Notes under the pieces: model-generated
Databases searched by the model: none
Seen by the model: only the letters and a program-made list of their open reading frames with translations
What the model was told of the DNA's origin: nothing
Part shown: positions 24,979 through 32,653 of the stretch, piece by piece
How positions within the stretch are numbered: position 1 is the stretch's first letter
Layout: every line of letters starts with the position of its first letter
Assembly (NCBI GenBank): GCA_937901745.1
Contig: CALGSZ010000121.1
Coordinates: 1-59,544, forward strand
From: an uncultured Chloroflexota bacterium
GTDB lineage: Bacteria > Chloroflexota > Chloroflexia > Thermomicrobiales > UBA6265
Direction of reading: 5' to 3'
DNA length: 59,544 bases
Position numbers and translations under genes: made by a program

Positions 24979-26751
24979 ATGGGTGGACCGGCGATCTCGC
25001 GCGTACTCATCGCCAACCGTGGTGAGATCGCGGTGCGGATCGCGCGTGCCTGCCGCGAGCTTGGCCTTTCCCCAGTCGCCATCTACGGCGAGGGCGAGGA
25101 GCGCGCCGTCCATGTCCGCGCGGCTGACGACGCGTATCGGATCGCGCCAGCGCCGGGACGCCTCCCGTATCTCGATATCGAGGCGATCGTCGCGGCGGCG
25201 CGGGAGGCGGGCGCGCAGGCAATCCACCCTGGATACGGCTTCCTCGCGGAAAACGCCGACTTCGCCGAGGCGTGCGCGGCAGCCGGTCTGATCTTCGTCG
25301 GACCGCCCGCCGCCGCGATCCGCGCGATGGGCGACAAGATCGGGGCGAGGCGACTCGCCGCCGAAGCGGGCGTGCCGATCGTGGCGGGGAGCGACGGGCC
25401 GGCCGAATCGGTCGAAGCCGCACGCGCCTGGGCCGATGCCCACGGCTATCCCGTCGCCGTCAAGGCCGCTGGCGGGGGCGGCGGTCGCGGCTTCCGCGTC
25501 GCGCGCTCGCCGGAAGAACTCGCCGATGCCTTCGCCGGCAGCGCCGGGGAAGCTCAACGCTACTTCGCCAACCCAACGGTCTATCTCGAGCGGTATCTCG
25601 ACCGGCCGCGTCACGTCGAGGTCCAGATCATCGCCGACGCCTATGGGCACGTCGTCGCGCTCGGCGAGCGGGACTGCTCGATCCAACGTCGCCACCAAAA
25701 GCTAATCGAGGAGACGCCGTCGCCCGCGGTCGGTCCGGCGCTCAGGCAGGCGCTATCGGAGGCGGCCATCGCGCTGGCGCGTGCCGTCGGCTACGTCGGC
25801 GCGGGAACGGTCGAGTTCCTGCTGGCGGAAGACGGGCAGTTCTACTTCCTGGAGATGAACACGCGCATCCAGGTCGAGCACCCGGTGACCGAGGCGGTGA
25901 CGGGGATCGATCTGGTCAAGGAGCAGCTGCGCATCGCGGCCGGGCAGCCTCTGTCCTTCAGCGCCGACGTGCCGGCGTGGGGCCACGCGATCGAGTGCCG
26001 CATCAACGCCGAGGATGCCGGACGCGACTTCGCGCCTGCGCCGGGTACCGTGCGGCGCTTCCGCCCGCCGTCCGGTCCGGGCATTCGCGTCGACACGGCG
26101 ATGGAGGACGGGGCAGCGATCCACCCGGCGTACGACTCCTTGATCGCCAAGCTCATCGCCTGGGGGCGCGATCGGGAAGAGGCGATCGCTCGGATGCGGC
26201 GTGCGCTCGCGGAGTTCGAGATCGAGGGCGTACCGACGACGATCCCGTTCCATCAGCGGGTGATGGACCACCCCGCGTTCTGCACTGGCGATGCGACGAC
26301 GACCTTCTTGGCGGAGCATCCGGAGGTGCTCCCACCGCCGTCGCAACCTAACGACGCCGAGGCGAACGCGAGCGCGCCGGCGCCTCATGAGCTCGTCGTC
26401 GAGGTCAACAGCCGGCGGCTGACGGTGCGTGTCCACGGCGATCTCCCAGCGAACAATCCGGGGCGCGCAGCTCCCGCCGCGCGTCCCCCAGTAGCGCGAC
26501 GCCCGCCGAAGGCCGGAGCCGGGCAGCCATCCGCCGATGGCGTGGAGCTAATCAGTCCCATTCAGGGCACTGTCGTCCGTGTAGCGGTCGAGCCGGGGAC
26601 TGCCGTCCGGCGGGGCGACCTGATCTGTGTCATCGAGGCGATGAAGATGGAGAACGAGATCGCTGCGCACCGCGAGGGGATCGTCGCCTCGGTACGGGTC
26701 GCTCCCGGCGAGTCCGTCCGCATCGGCTCGGTGCTGGCGACGATCGAATAG
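24979..26751 (+). CDS. Biotin carboxylase fused to biotin carboxyl carrier domain (acyl-CoA carboxylase alpha subunit)
   Basis: A 590-residue alpha subunit. Biotin carboxylase domain 1-450: RVLIANRGEIAVRIARA at the N-terminus, Gly-rich ATP-grasp loop KAAGGGGGRGF (162-171), and FLEMNTRIQVEHPVTE. A proline/alanine-rich linker (about 480-520) follows, then a BCCP domain with the biotinylation site EAMKMEN (K556). It uses ATP and bicarbonate to charge biotin for acetyl- or propionyl-CoA carboxylation. No carboxyltransferase gene is present in the window, so the beta subunit must be encoded elsewhere. The ATG at 24979 has GGGGAGG 6 nt upstream. It converges with a methyltransferase gene. Confidence 0.92.
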   Translation: MGGPAISRVLIANRGEIAVRIARACRELGLSPVAIYGEGEERAVHVRAADDAYRIAPAPGRLPYLDIEAIVAAAREAGAQAIHPGYGFLAENADFAEACAAAGLIFVGPPAAAIRAMGDKIGARRLAAEAGVPIVAGSDGPAESVEAARAWADAHGYPVAVKAAGGGGGRGFRVARSPEELADAFAGSAGEAQRYFANPTVYLERYLDRPRHVEVQIIADAYGHVVALGERDCSIQRRHQKLIEETPSPAVGPALRQALSEAAIALARAVGYVGAGTVEFLLAEDGQFYFLEMNTRIQVEHPVTEAVTGIDLVKEQLRIAAGQPLSFSADVPAWGHAIECRINAEDAGRDFAPAPGTVRRFRPPSGPGIRVDTAMEDGAAIHPAYDSLIAKLIAWGRDREEAIARMRRALAEFEIEGVPTTIPFHQRVMDHPAFCTGDATTTFLAEHPEVLPPPSQPNDAEANASAPAPHELVVEVNSRRLTVRVHGDLPANNPGRAAPAARPPVARRPPKAGAGQPSADGVELISPIQGTVVRVAVEPGTAVRRGDLICVIEAMKMENEIAAHREGIVASVRVAPGESVRIGSVLATIE

Positions 26752-26769
26752 GCGCAACTGCCGCTCGGC

Positions 26770-27576
26770 TCAACCGGCGGGTCGCATCCTAGCTACGAGA
26801 ACGGGCGGGATATCGGTGTAGTTGAGCCAGGAGAGCGGCTCTGCCGTGGCATGCTCCGGTCCGAACGCGGGCTCCTCGAGCCCATCGAGGACGAAGCCGG
26901 CGGCGAAGCAATCGCCGAAGACCTCGCTCAGCGGCCGGTGGAAATACCAGTGCGGCGTCGGCTCGCCAGGCATTCCCGCGCCCAGCCCCGGCGGCACGCT
27001 CAGATAGCCGAAAATCTTGACATAACGCCCGCCAGAAAGATCCCTGCCACTCGTCTCGGCGCCGAGCTGGACGGCGTTGCTGTTGAAGGCCGGGTGCTGG
27101 ATAGAGAAGACGAAGCGCCCTCCGGGGACCAGCAGCCGCCGCACCGCCCGGAAGAGGGGAGCGATGACCGGCATGTCCATCAACGCCATGTTGCAAACCG
27201 CCGCGTCGAATCGCCCCTCGCCCAGCGCCAGCAGCTGCTCCTCGTCGGTCGCGTCCACTAGGCGGTAGTCGATCTCGCCGGGCGGCGGCGCGCCGCGCGT
27301 CTTGGCCAATTCCAAGAACCGCTCGCTGAAATCGACGGCGACGACCCGCGCGCCGAGGGCGGACAACCGCCGGGCGAAGACGCCGTTGCCGCAGGCGACA
27401 TCCAGGATCTGCTCGCCCGGCTGAACCGCGAGCAACCGCTCGCACGCCGGCCCGATCAAGATGCGCTGGAAGGCGTTGCCGTCGCCCATGCGCTCGTCCC
27501 AGAACGCGGCTTTGGCCTCCCACCGCTCCCGCACATCGCTGACGAGCGAGCGATCTTCAGCGCCTAGTTCCTCCAT
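26770..27576 (-). CDS. Class I SAM-dependent methyltransferase
   Basis: A 268-residue methyltransferase of the UbiE/small-molecule type. Motif I is QILDVACGNGVFARRL (about residues 56-71), the motif II acidic residue lies in VAVDFS, and a DAAVCNMALMDM post-motif follows. A later segment (YLSVPPGLG, HWYFHRPLSEVF) matches methyltransferases that act on small metabolites. The substrate is unknown. It is transcribed away from the aspartate pathway genes' end and converges on the biotin carboxylase gene with an 18-bp gap. Confidence 0.82.
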   Translation of the reverse strand: MEELGAEDRSLVSDVRERWEAKAAFWDERMGDGNAFQRILIGPACERLLAVQPGEQILDVACGNGVFARRLSALGARVVAVDFSERFLELAKTRGAPPPGEIDYRLVDATDEEQLLALGEGRFDAAVCNMALMDMPVIAPLFRAVRRLLVPGGRFVFSIQHPAFNSNAVQLGAETSGRDLSGGRYVKIFGYLSVPPGLGAGMPGEPTPHWYFHRPLSEVFGDCFAAGFVLDGLEEPAFGPEHATAEPLSWLNYTDIPPVLVARMRPAG

Positions 27577-27623
27577 CTCCTCCCGCTCCCTTCAGACCGA
27601 GCGATCGCTAGCGCCGGAGCGCG

Positions 27624-27682
27624 CCGAGGGCCGAGCTCACTGCACGCTACCTAGTGCTGCCGCTCGTGAACCCGGCCCTCGG
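27624..27682. repeat. 10-bp inverted repeat in the gap between asd and the methyltransferase
   Basis: ccgagggccg (27624-27633) and its complement (27673-27682) are separated by 39 nt. Together with the hairpin at 27748-27768 it fills most of the 195-bp gap 27577-27771. It may help separate the two transcripts. Confidence 0.4.
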
Positions 27683-27747
27683 AGGAGTCGCCGTAGTGCG
27701 GCACTTTTTGGGGGTGCCGAGCGCGGGAAAGCTGGCGCAGGCGCCAT

Positions 27748-27768
27748 CTCCGCCACGGGAAGGCGGAG
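27748..27768 (-). terminator. Hairpin just after asd
   Basis: ctccgcc (27748-27754), 7-nt loop, ggcggag (27762-27768), starting 3 bp after the asd stop on the minus strand. No T tract follows, so it is a tentative terminator. Confidence 0.4.
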
Positions 27769-27771
27769 GAA

Positions 27772-28827
27772 TTACACCGGCAACAGCCCCTCGACCTTGA
27801 ACAGCTCCGCGTTCAGGATGCTCGCGCCGGCCGCGCCGCGGATCGTGTTGTGCCCGAGCAGGACGTACTTGATTCCCATGATCGGGCAGGGACGGACGCG
27901 ACCCACCACCGACGCCATCCCCCGCTCGGTGTCGCGGTCGAGCACCGGCTGCGGCCGGTTCGGCTCGCAGCGGACGACGACTGGCTGCTTCGGCGCGCTC
28001 GGCAATCCCAGCTCCTGCGGCTTGCCACGGAACTCGCGGAACGCCTCGATCACGTCCTCCGGAGTCGCGCGCTGCTTCAGCCGCACCGAGACCGCCTCGG
28101 TGTGCCCGTCTCGCACCGGCACGCGATGGCACGACGCGCTGACGGTGACGTCGGCCTCGACAAATCTGCCACCGGCGTAGCTGCCGAGGAGCTTGCGCGT
28201 CTCGGCGGCCATCTTCTCTTCCTCGTTGCTGATGAATGGGATGACGTTGTCGATCATGTCGAGCGACGGGACGCCCGGGTAGCCGGCCCCGGAAACCGCC
28301 TGCATCGTCGAGACCAGCACCGCGTCGATCCCAAAAGCATCGTGCAGCGGCTTGAGCGTCAGCGTCATGTGGATCGTCGAGCAGTTCGGGTTGGTCGCGA
28401 TGAATCCGGACCAGCCGCGATTGCGCCGCTGCGCCTCGATCGCCTGCACGTGATCGGCGTTGACCTCGGGGATCAGGAGCGGGACATCCGGCTCCATGCG
28501 GTGGGTCGACGTGTTCGAGAGGACGGCATGCCCATCCTTGGCCAGCCGCTGCTCGATCTCACTCGCGACCTCGCTCGGCAGCGCGGAGAAGGCGACGGGG
28601 CTTTCCAGGTTCGCATCATAGTCCTGGACAACCAGGTCGGCGGCCTCCTCTGGCATGAAGGCGTCCAGCCGCCAGTCGGTCGCCTCGCGATACCGCTTGC
28701 CCGCCGAACGCTCCGACGCGACAACTTCCGCAACGCGAAACCAGGGGTGACACGCGAGAAGCTGCACGAACCGCTGCCCGACGCTCCCCGTCGCGCCGAG
28801 CACCGCCACCGGGATCCGATTATCCAC
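27772..28827 (-). CDS. asd: Aspartate-semialdehyde dehydrogenase
   Basis: A 351-residue enzyme reducing 4-aspartyl phosphate to aspartate semialdehyde with NADPH, the second step toward Lys, Thr, Met and Ile. The Rossmann motif AVLGATGSVGQRF is at 8-20, catalytic Cys149 in TNPNCST, and the substrate-binding SASCHRVPVRDGH follows. It resembles the archaeal/fungal branch of the family rather than the enterobacterial one, judged by the N-terminal and active-site wording. The start is a GTG at 28827 with AGGA upstream. It lies 35 bp behind aspartate kinase on the same strand, so both should share the attenuated leader at 30441-30663. Confidence 0.93.
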   Translation of the reverse strand: MDNRIPVAVLGATGSVGQRFVQLLACHPWFRVAEVVASERSAGKRYREATDWRLDAFMPEEAADLVVQDYDANLESPVAFSALPSEVASEIEQRLAKDGHAVLSNTSTHRMEPDVPLLIPEVNADHVQAIEAQRRNRGWSGFIATNPNCSTIHMTLTLKPLHDAFGIDAVLVSTMQAVSGAGYPGVPSLDMIDNVIPFISNEEEKMAAETRKLLGSYAGGRFVEADVTVSASCHRVPVRDGHTEAVSVRLKQRATPEDVIEAFREFRGKPQELGLPSAPKQPVVVRCEPNRPQPVLDRDTERGMASVVGRVRPCPIMGIKYVLLGHNTIRGAAGASILNAELFKVEGLLPV

Positions 28828-28862
28828 GTCAGTCCATCCTTTCTCGGAACGGGATACCTCGT

Positions 28863-30308
28863 TTAGCCGACACGGAGAGGTTCAGCCAGGAGTTCGCTGC
28901 GGCGTGGGCGACGGCCGCGCGCGCTGGCAGGCTGCGGGCCGATCAAGGCGTCGTGGATCACCCGCACCGCGCGCTCGGTGAAGCGCTCCGGAATCGCCGC
29001 GACGAGGGCGACGTTGCTCATCTGCTGGCTGGCCGCGAGCACGGGAATGTTCGCGCGGTCGAGCATGCCGAGGAACCGCGCTAGCGCGGCCGGCTGCTCC
29101 GCGGCGCCCTGCCCGACGGCAGCGACGACCGCGACATCTTCGTTGCAACCGACGGTCGCCTCGAAGTCGCCAAGCGCTTCCTCGATGCGCGCTCGCAGCC
29201 GCGGGCAGCCGCCCGCCCCCAGCGCGTCGACCAGATAGGTCATGCGGCGGCGCGAGGAAGCCTGCGCCGCCAACACCACCTCGATTCGCTCTTCGTGCAA
29301 TACCCCGAACACTTCCGACGCCGCGCCGGAGAGATCTTCGAGCTCCGGGACATCCACGGTGAGGAGAATGAGTCCCCTGAGCGCCGTGACCGCCTTGACG
29401 TACTCGCCAGTGGCATGCCGGGTGACGAGAGTGCCCGCCTCTTGCGGCGCGAAGGTCGAGAGGATGCGGACCGGGATATCTTGCGCAACCGCCGGCCGGA
29501 TCGTGCGCGGATGGAGCACCTTCGCCCCGAAGTGCGCCAGCTCTTGCGCCTCTTCGAAGCCCAGATGCGGGACGACGCGGGCATCGGACACCTGCCGGGG
29601 ATCGGCCGAGAGGACGCCCGGCACATCCGTCCAGATTTGCACTTCGCTGGCATCGAGCGCGGCGCCGAGGAGCGTCGCGGAATAATCGGAGCCACCCCGC
29701 CCGAGAGTCGTCGTCGAGCCATCCGGCGCGTAGCCGATGAAACCGGTCATGACGACAGTGATGCCGTCGTCGAGGAGTGGGCGAACGACGTGCGCCGCGC
29801 TCTCGCGGGTGCGCTCGCGATTGGGGCGGGCCGACTGGAAGCGGTCATCGGTGGCGATGACGCGATCGGCGAAGACGTGCGCCGCCGGCGTGCCACGGGC
29901 TCGCAGCATCGCGGCCATCAGGACGCTCATGACCTTCTCGCCGGTGGCGACGATGCGATCAGAGTCTCGACCGCTGAGGGAGCCAGCGCTGCTGACGTCG
30001 CTCAGGGCTTCGTCGAGCGCCGCGTGCAGGCGGTCGATCTCGGCGACGGCGCCCGCGCGCTCTTGCTCATCGGGGATTGCTGCCGCGATTTCCTCGTGCT
30101 TGCCACGAATCGTGCCGACGATCTCCGCGACGCGACTCTGATCGCCGGCCGCCGCGCGCGCTGCCGCTTCTAGCAGCAGGTTCGTGACGCCGCTCGCCGC
30201 CGAGACAACCGCGGCCCGCGGCTGGGGCTGCGCCTCGATGATCGTCGCGGCGTTGCGAACTCGTTCAGCGTTGCCAACCGATGTTCCGCCAAACTTCAGG
30301 ACGATCAT
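28863..30308 (-). CDS. lysC: Aspartate kinase
   Basis: A 481-residue monofunctional aspartate kinase catalysing ATP-dependent phosphorylation of aspartate, the committed step of the aspartate family. The amino-acid kinase domain opens with VLKFGGTSVGNAERV and contains the catalytic TLGRGGSDYSATLLGAAL. Two ACT-type segments (about residues 320-465, one beginning near LLTVDVPELEDLSG) should bind an end-product amino acid, commonly Lys or Thr. The ATG at 30308 has AAGGAG 7 nt upstream. It is the first structural gene behind a leader peptide and terminator; I see no second promoter between the terminator and the gene. Confidence 0.94.
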   Translation of the reverse strand: MIVLKFGGTSVGNAERVRNAATIIEAQPQPRAAVVSAASGVTNLLLEAAARAAAGDQSRVAEIVGTIRGKHEEIAAAIPDEQERAGAVAEIDRLHAALDEALSDVSSAGSLSGRDSDRIVATGEKVMSVLMAAMLRARGTPAAHVFADRVIATDDRFQSARPNRERTRESAAHVVRPLLDDGITVVMTGFIGYAPDGSTTTLGRGGSDYSATLLGAALDASEVQIWTDVPGVLSADPRQVSDARVVPHLGFEEAQELAHFGAKVLHPRTIRPAVAQDIPVRILSTFAPQEAGTLVTRHATGEYVKAVTALRGLILLTVDVPELEDLSGAASEVFGVLHEERIEVVLAAQASSRRRMTYLVDALGAGGCPRLRARIEEALGDFEATVGCNEDVAVVAAVGQGAAEQPAALARFLGMLDRANIPVLAASQQMSNVALVAAIPERFTERAVRVIHDALIGPQPASARGRRPRRSELLAEPLRVG

Positions 30309-30440
30309 CGCTGACTCCTTACCCTGCGCGCACGACTAAGGTTCCGGCCCTGCCCCCGCGAAATGGCGATTGCGTCAATAGAAATCCCGCCTTGCGATGT
30401 AATCGCGTGCTTCATTCGCCCACCCCTTCCAGTCATGCTC

Positions 30441-30476
30441 TGGAAAAACAACGGCGGGAGCGTTTCCGCTCCCGCC
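30441..30476 (-). terminator. Intrinsic terminator (attenuator) upstream of aspartate kinase
   Basis: On the minus strand a perfect 10-bp GC stem (30476-30467 with 30462-30453) closes on a GAAA tetraloop and runs straight into GTTGTTTTTCC (30452-30442). It lies 37 nt after the leader-peptide stop codon and about 130 nt before aspartate kinase. Ten bases at its 5' base (30483-30474) can instead pair with 30541-30532 inside the leader peptide gene, opening the lowest three base pairs of the stem. Confidence 0.88.
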
Positions 30477-30513
30477 TGCCGATTCGTCTGGATGTGCGCC
30501 GCGCGTCCCCGCG

Positions 30514-30627
30514 TTACCCGCTCACCCTCCGATCGGCAGGCACGCGCTTGGTAATCATGATGCCGGTAATGGTCATCATGGCTCCGGTCTTGCCGCCGAT
30601 CGTGAAGACGCGCACAAAGTCGCTCAT
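30514..30627 (-). CDS. Putative 37-residue attenuator leader peptide of the aspartate pathway operon
   Basis: ATG at 30625-30627, TAA at 30514-30516. Residues 9-27 contain Thr-Ile, then KTGAMMTITGIMITK: 14 of 19 residues are Thr, Met, Ile or Lys, exactly the amino acids made downstream of aspartate kinase. The -10 TATAGT ends 7 nt before the ATG, so the mRNA would be leaderless or nearly so. Right after the Lys27 codon the message holds segment A (30541-30532), fully complementary over 10 bases to segment B (30483-30474) at the foot of the terminator. This is the logic of thr/ilv-type attenuation: stalling at starved codons leaves A free to pair with B, while complete translation covers A and lets the terminator form. 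The frame could continue upstream to 30702, but that part precedes the promoter. The role is inferred from sequence alone. Confidence 0.75.
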   Translation of the reverse strand: MSDFVRVFTIGGKTGAMMTITGIMITKRVPADRRVSG

Positions 30628-30634
30628 AGGCCGC

Positions 30635-30663
30635 ACTATAACGGCTTTGCTTGCAAAGCGCAA
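30635..30663 (-). promoter_or_regulatory. Promoter of the leader peptide-lysC-asd operon with palindrome in its spacer
   Basis: Minus strand: -35 TTGCGC (30658-30663), 17-nt spacer, -10 TATAGT (30635-30640). The spacer and -35 edge carry a 16-bp near-palindrome, gctttgc-tt-gcaaagc (30644-30659), with 7-bp perfect arms, placed where a repressor would block polymerase. Confidence 0.65.
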
Positions 30664-30719
30664 GTGCGCCGGGCACCGCTGCTGCATGCGCGGGTAGCTC
30701 ACCTTGCGCCGGACGCGTT

Positions 30720-30749
30720 CCGGCCCCGCGCGAATTGAAGCGGGGCCGG
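30720..30749 (-). terminator. Hairpin after the small membrane protein gene
   Basis: ccggccccgc (30720-30729), 10-nt loop, gcggggccgg (30740-30749), 26 bp downstream of the stop at 30775 on the minus strand. There is no T tract. It would keep transcription of the membrane-protein gene out of the aspartate leader. Confidence 0.45.
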
Positions 30750-30774
30750 GTGGATAGTCTCGCTGATGACTGGC

Positions 30775-31017
30775 CTATCGCTGGCCTTGTCGCTGCTGGG
30801 CAGCCGCGCGTGCCTCCGCGAGCTCCACCAAGCGGCGCTCGTTCGCCCGATACCAGAAAATCCCGATGATGGCCGCGATCGCGCCACCGCCCATCAAGAG
30901 GTAGGAAATCCGGGCGTAATCATCGTGGAACTCGACGTACGACGTCGCCATGCCGAAGACGGTGAAGCCGACGGCAGCCGCGACAGCTCCGAACGCGACG
31001 AGGAGGCGGGCGATCAT
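30775..31017 (-). CDS. Small two-helix membrane protein, unknown function
   Basis: An 80-residue protein with two predicted transmembrane helices (about 4-24 and 38-56), separated by an acidic loop (EFHDDYARIS) and followed by a charged, Ala/Gln-rich C-terminal tail. GGAGG stands 6 nt before the ATG at 31017, so it is probably real. I do not recognise the family. It is downstream of rpiA by about 145 bp on the same strand and may be the tail of, or independent from, the pentose phosphate operon. Confidence 0.65.
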   Translation of the reverse strand: MIARLLVAFGAVAAAVGFTVFGMATSYVEFHDDYARISYLLMGGGAIAAIIGIFWYRANERRLVELAEARAAAQQRQGQR

Positions 31018-31161
31018 CAGTGTCCTCCGCGAAAGTCTCCTGACATTGGGTACGCAGCCAAGAGCCCTGGAAAGGCTCGATACTCATACAGTAGCGGAAG
31101 TCCGCGGCGTAGTCGAGAGACCTGGCACGACATCCCGAGATTTGCGAGCTCGAACGCTTCC

Positions 31162-31866
31162 TCAACGCGGAGAGCGCGCGGAAGTCCGCTCCAGCAGGCG
31201 GATCGTACCGTCGCGATCGGCGACGAGGGCTTGGTCCACCAAGCCGACGAACAGCCCATGCTCGACGACGCCCGTCGTCGCCTTGATCGCGGTGGCAATC
31301 GCGGCGGGATCGGAGAGCGGGCCAGGCTGGCAGTCGAGGATCACATGTCCGCCATCGCTGGTGAAGACGGCGCCGTCCGGCTTGCAGCGGAGCGTGCCCG
31401 GACAGCCAATCGCCGCCAACCGCGCCGCCGTGTGTTTCCAGCCGAGCGGGATGACCTCGACCGGGAGCGGCATCCGCGTCCCCAATTGCTCTACGAGCTT
31501 CTCGCTCGCCGCCACGATGAGGTAACGGTCGCAGGCGAGCGCGACGAGCTTTTCATAGAGGAGCGCCCCGCCGCGGCCCTTCGTCACGTTGAGCGCCGGG
31601 TCGATCTCGTCCGCGCCGTCGATCCCGAGATCGATGCGCTCGACCTCATCGAGCGTGCGAAGGGGAATGCCGAGCTCGCGCGCCAGCCGCTCGGTACGCC
31701 CCGATGTCGGCACCCCGGTCACGCGCAGCCCGGCCGCGACGCGCCGCCCGAGCGCGCGGATAACGGCTTCGGTGGTCGTGCCGGAGCCGAGGCCGAGCAC
31801 CATCCCGTCCTCGATCTCCGCGGCAGCCCGCTCTGCCAACCGGGCCAGGCGCTCGGCGTCATCCAT
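31162..31866 (-). CDS. rpiA: Ribose-5-phosphate isomerase A
   Basis: A 234-residue enzyme interconverting ribose 5-phosphate and ribulose 5-phosphate. Signatures: GLGSGTTTEAVIRAL near residue 24 (phosphate loop), DGADEIDPALNVTKGRGGALLYEK (split between catalytic Asp and Glu/Lys), and the late ASEKLVEQLG. It starts at the ATG at 31866, overlapping the pgl stop by 8 bp, which points to translational coupling; the frame is open further upstream only as a shadow of pgl. It is the last gene of the pentose phosphate operon. Confidence 0.93.
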   Translation of the reverse strand: MDDAERLARLAERAAAEIEDGMVLGLGSGTTTEAVIRALGRRVAAGLRVTGVPTSGRTERLARELGIPLRTLDEVERIDLGIDGADEIDPALNVTKGRGGALLYEKLVALACDRYLIVAASEKLVEQLGTRMPLPVEVIPLGWKHTAARLAAIGCPGTLRCKPDGAVFTSDGGHVILDCQPGPLSDPAAIATAIKATTGVVEHGLFVGLVDQALVADRDGTIRLLERTSARSPR

Positions 31867-32653
31867 GGTGCGATTCGGCCTGCTCAGCGACAGCGGCAAG
31901 CCGCTCCGCCGCCGCGCGATCCACGAGCCAGAGCAGTTTCCCACCCTTTGGCCTGACGATCTGCGCCGGCAGCTCGTCGGGGCGCTCCGGCCCTTCGAGC
32001 ACTTCCCGCAAACGCTCGGCCTTGCCAGCGCCGGTCACCAAGAAGACGACCTGACGGCCAGCGCCGAGCAGAGGCGGCGTCATCGTCAGCCGCGTCGCGT
32101 TCAACTTCGGGACATAGTGCGCGACCACCAACCGCTCCCGCTCCCAAATCGCCCGCGTGCCGGGGAAGAGGGACGCGGTGTGCCCGTCGTCACCCATGCC
32201 GAGGAAGATCAGGTCGAATCGTGGCAGGCCGTCATCGGCGGGGACGAGATCGCGGACGAGCGCCTCGTAGCGAGCAGCCGACTCCTCCGGCGAGAGCCCT
32301 TCCGTCTCAAAGGGATGGACCTGCTCGGCCGGAATCGGCACATGGTCGAGCAGCACACGCTTCATCACGCCGGCATTGCTCTCGTCGCTCGCGAGCGGCA
32401 CCCACCGCTCATCGCCCCAGAAGACATGCAGCTGGCGCCACATCGGCTGCTGACGGTACGGCTCCCGCGCCAGGAGCTCGCCCATCTGCCGGGGTGTCGA
32501 GCCACCGGAGAGGGCGACGAAGGCTTGTCCTCGCTCTGCCTGCGCCTGGTTTGCCACCGACACCAGGAGATCGGCGGCGCGCTGGGCGAGCGCGGCGGGA
32601 TCGCGGACGACAATGACTTGTCCGCGCTCCCCGTAATCGACGGTCCGCTCCAT
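31859..32653 (-). CDS. pgl: 6-phosphogluconolactonase
   Basis: A 264-residue enzyme of the DevB/SOL type (glucosamine-6-phosphate isomerase-like fold). Key segments: FVALSGGSTPRQMGELLA, FWGDERWVP, and GMGDDGHTASLFPGT with the His proposed to act in lactone hydrolysis. It hydrolyses the lactone made by Zwf to 6-phosphogluconate for Gnd. The ATG at 32653 directly follows the opcA stop codon with no spacer, and its end overlaps rpiA by 8 bp, so translation through opcA-pgl-rpiA is probably coupled. Confidence 0.93.
   Translation of the reverse strand: MERTVDYGERGQVIVVRDPAALAQRAADLLVSVANQAQAERGQAFVALSGGSTPRQMGELLAREPYRQQPMWRQLHVFWGDERWVPLASDESNAGVMKRVLLDHVPIPAEQVHPFETEGLSPEESAARYEALVRDLVPADDGLPRFDLIFLGMGDDGHTASLFPGTRAIWERERLVVAHYVPKLNATRLTMTPPLLGAGRQVVFLVTGAGKAERLREVLEGPERPDELPAQIVRPKGGKLLWLVDRAAAERLAAVAEQAESHHG

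Noticed and set aside
30309..30440. Possible lysine riboswitch directly before aspartate kinase
   Set aside because: I could not find the conserved junction sequences, and the stretch between terminator and gene is too short for the aptamer.
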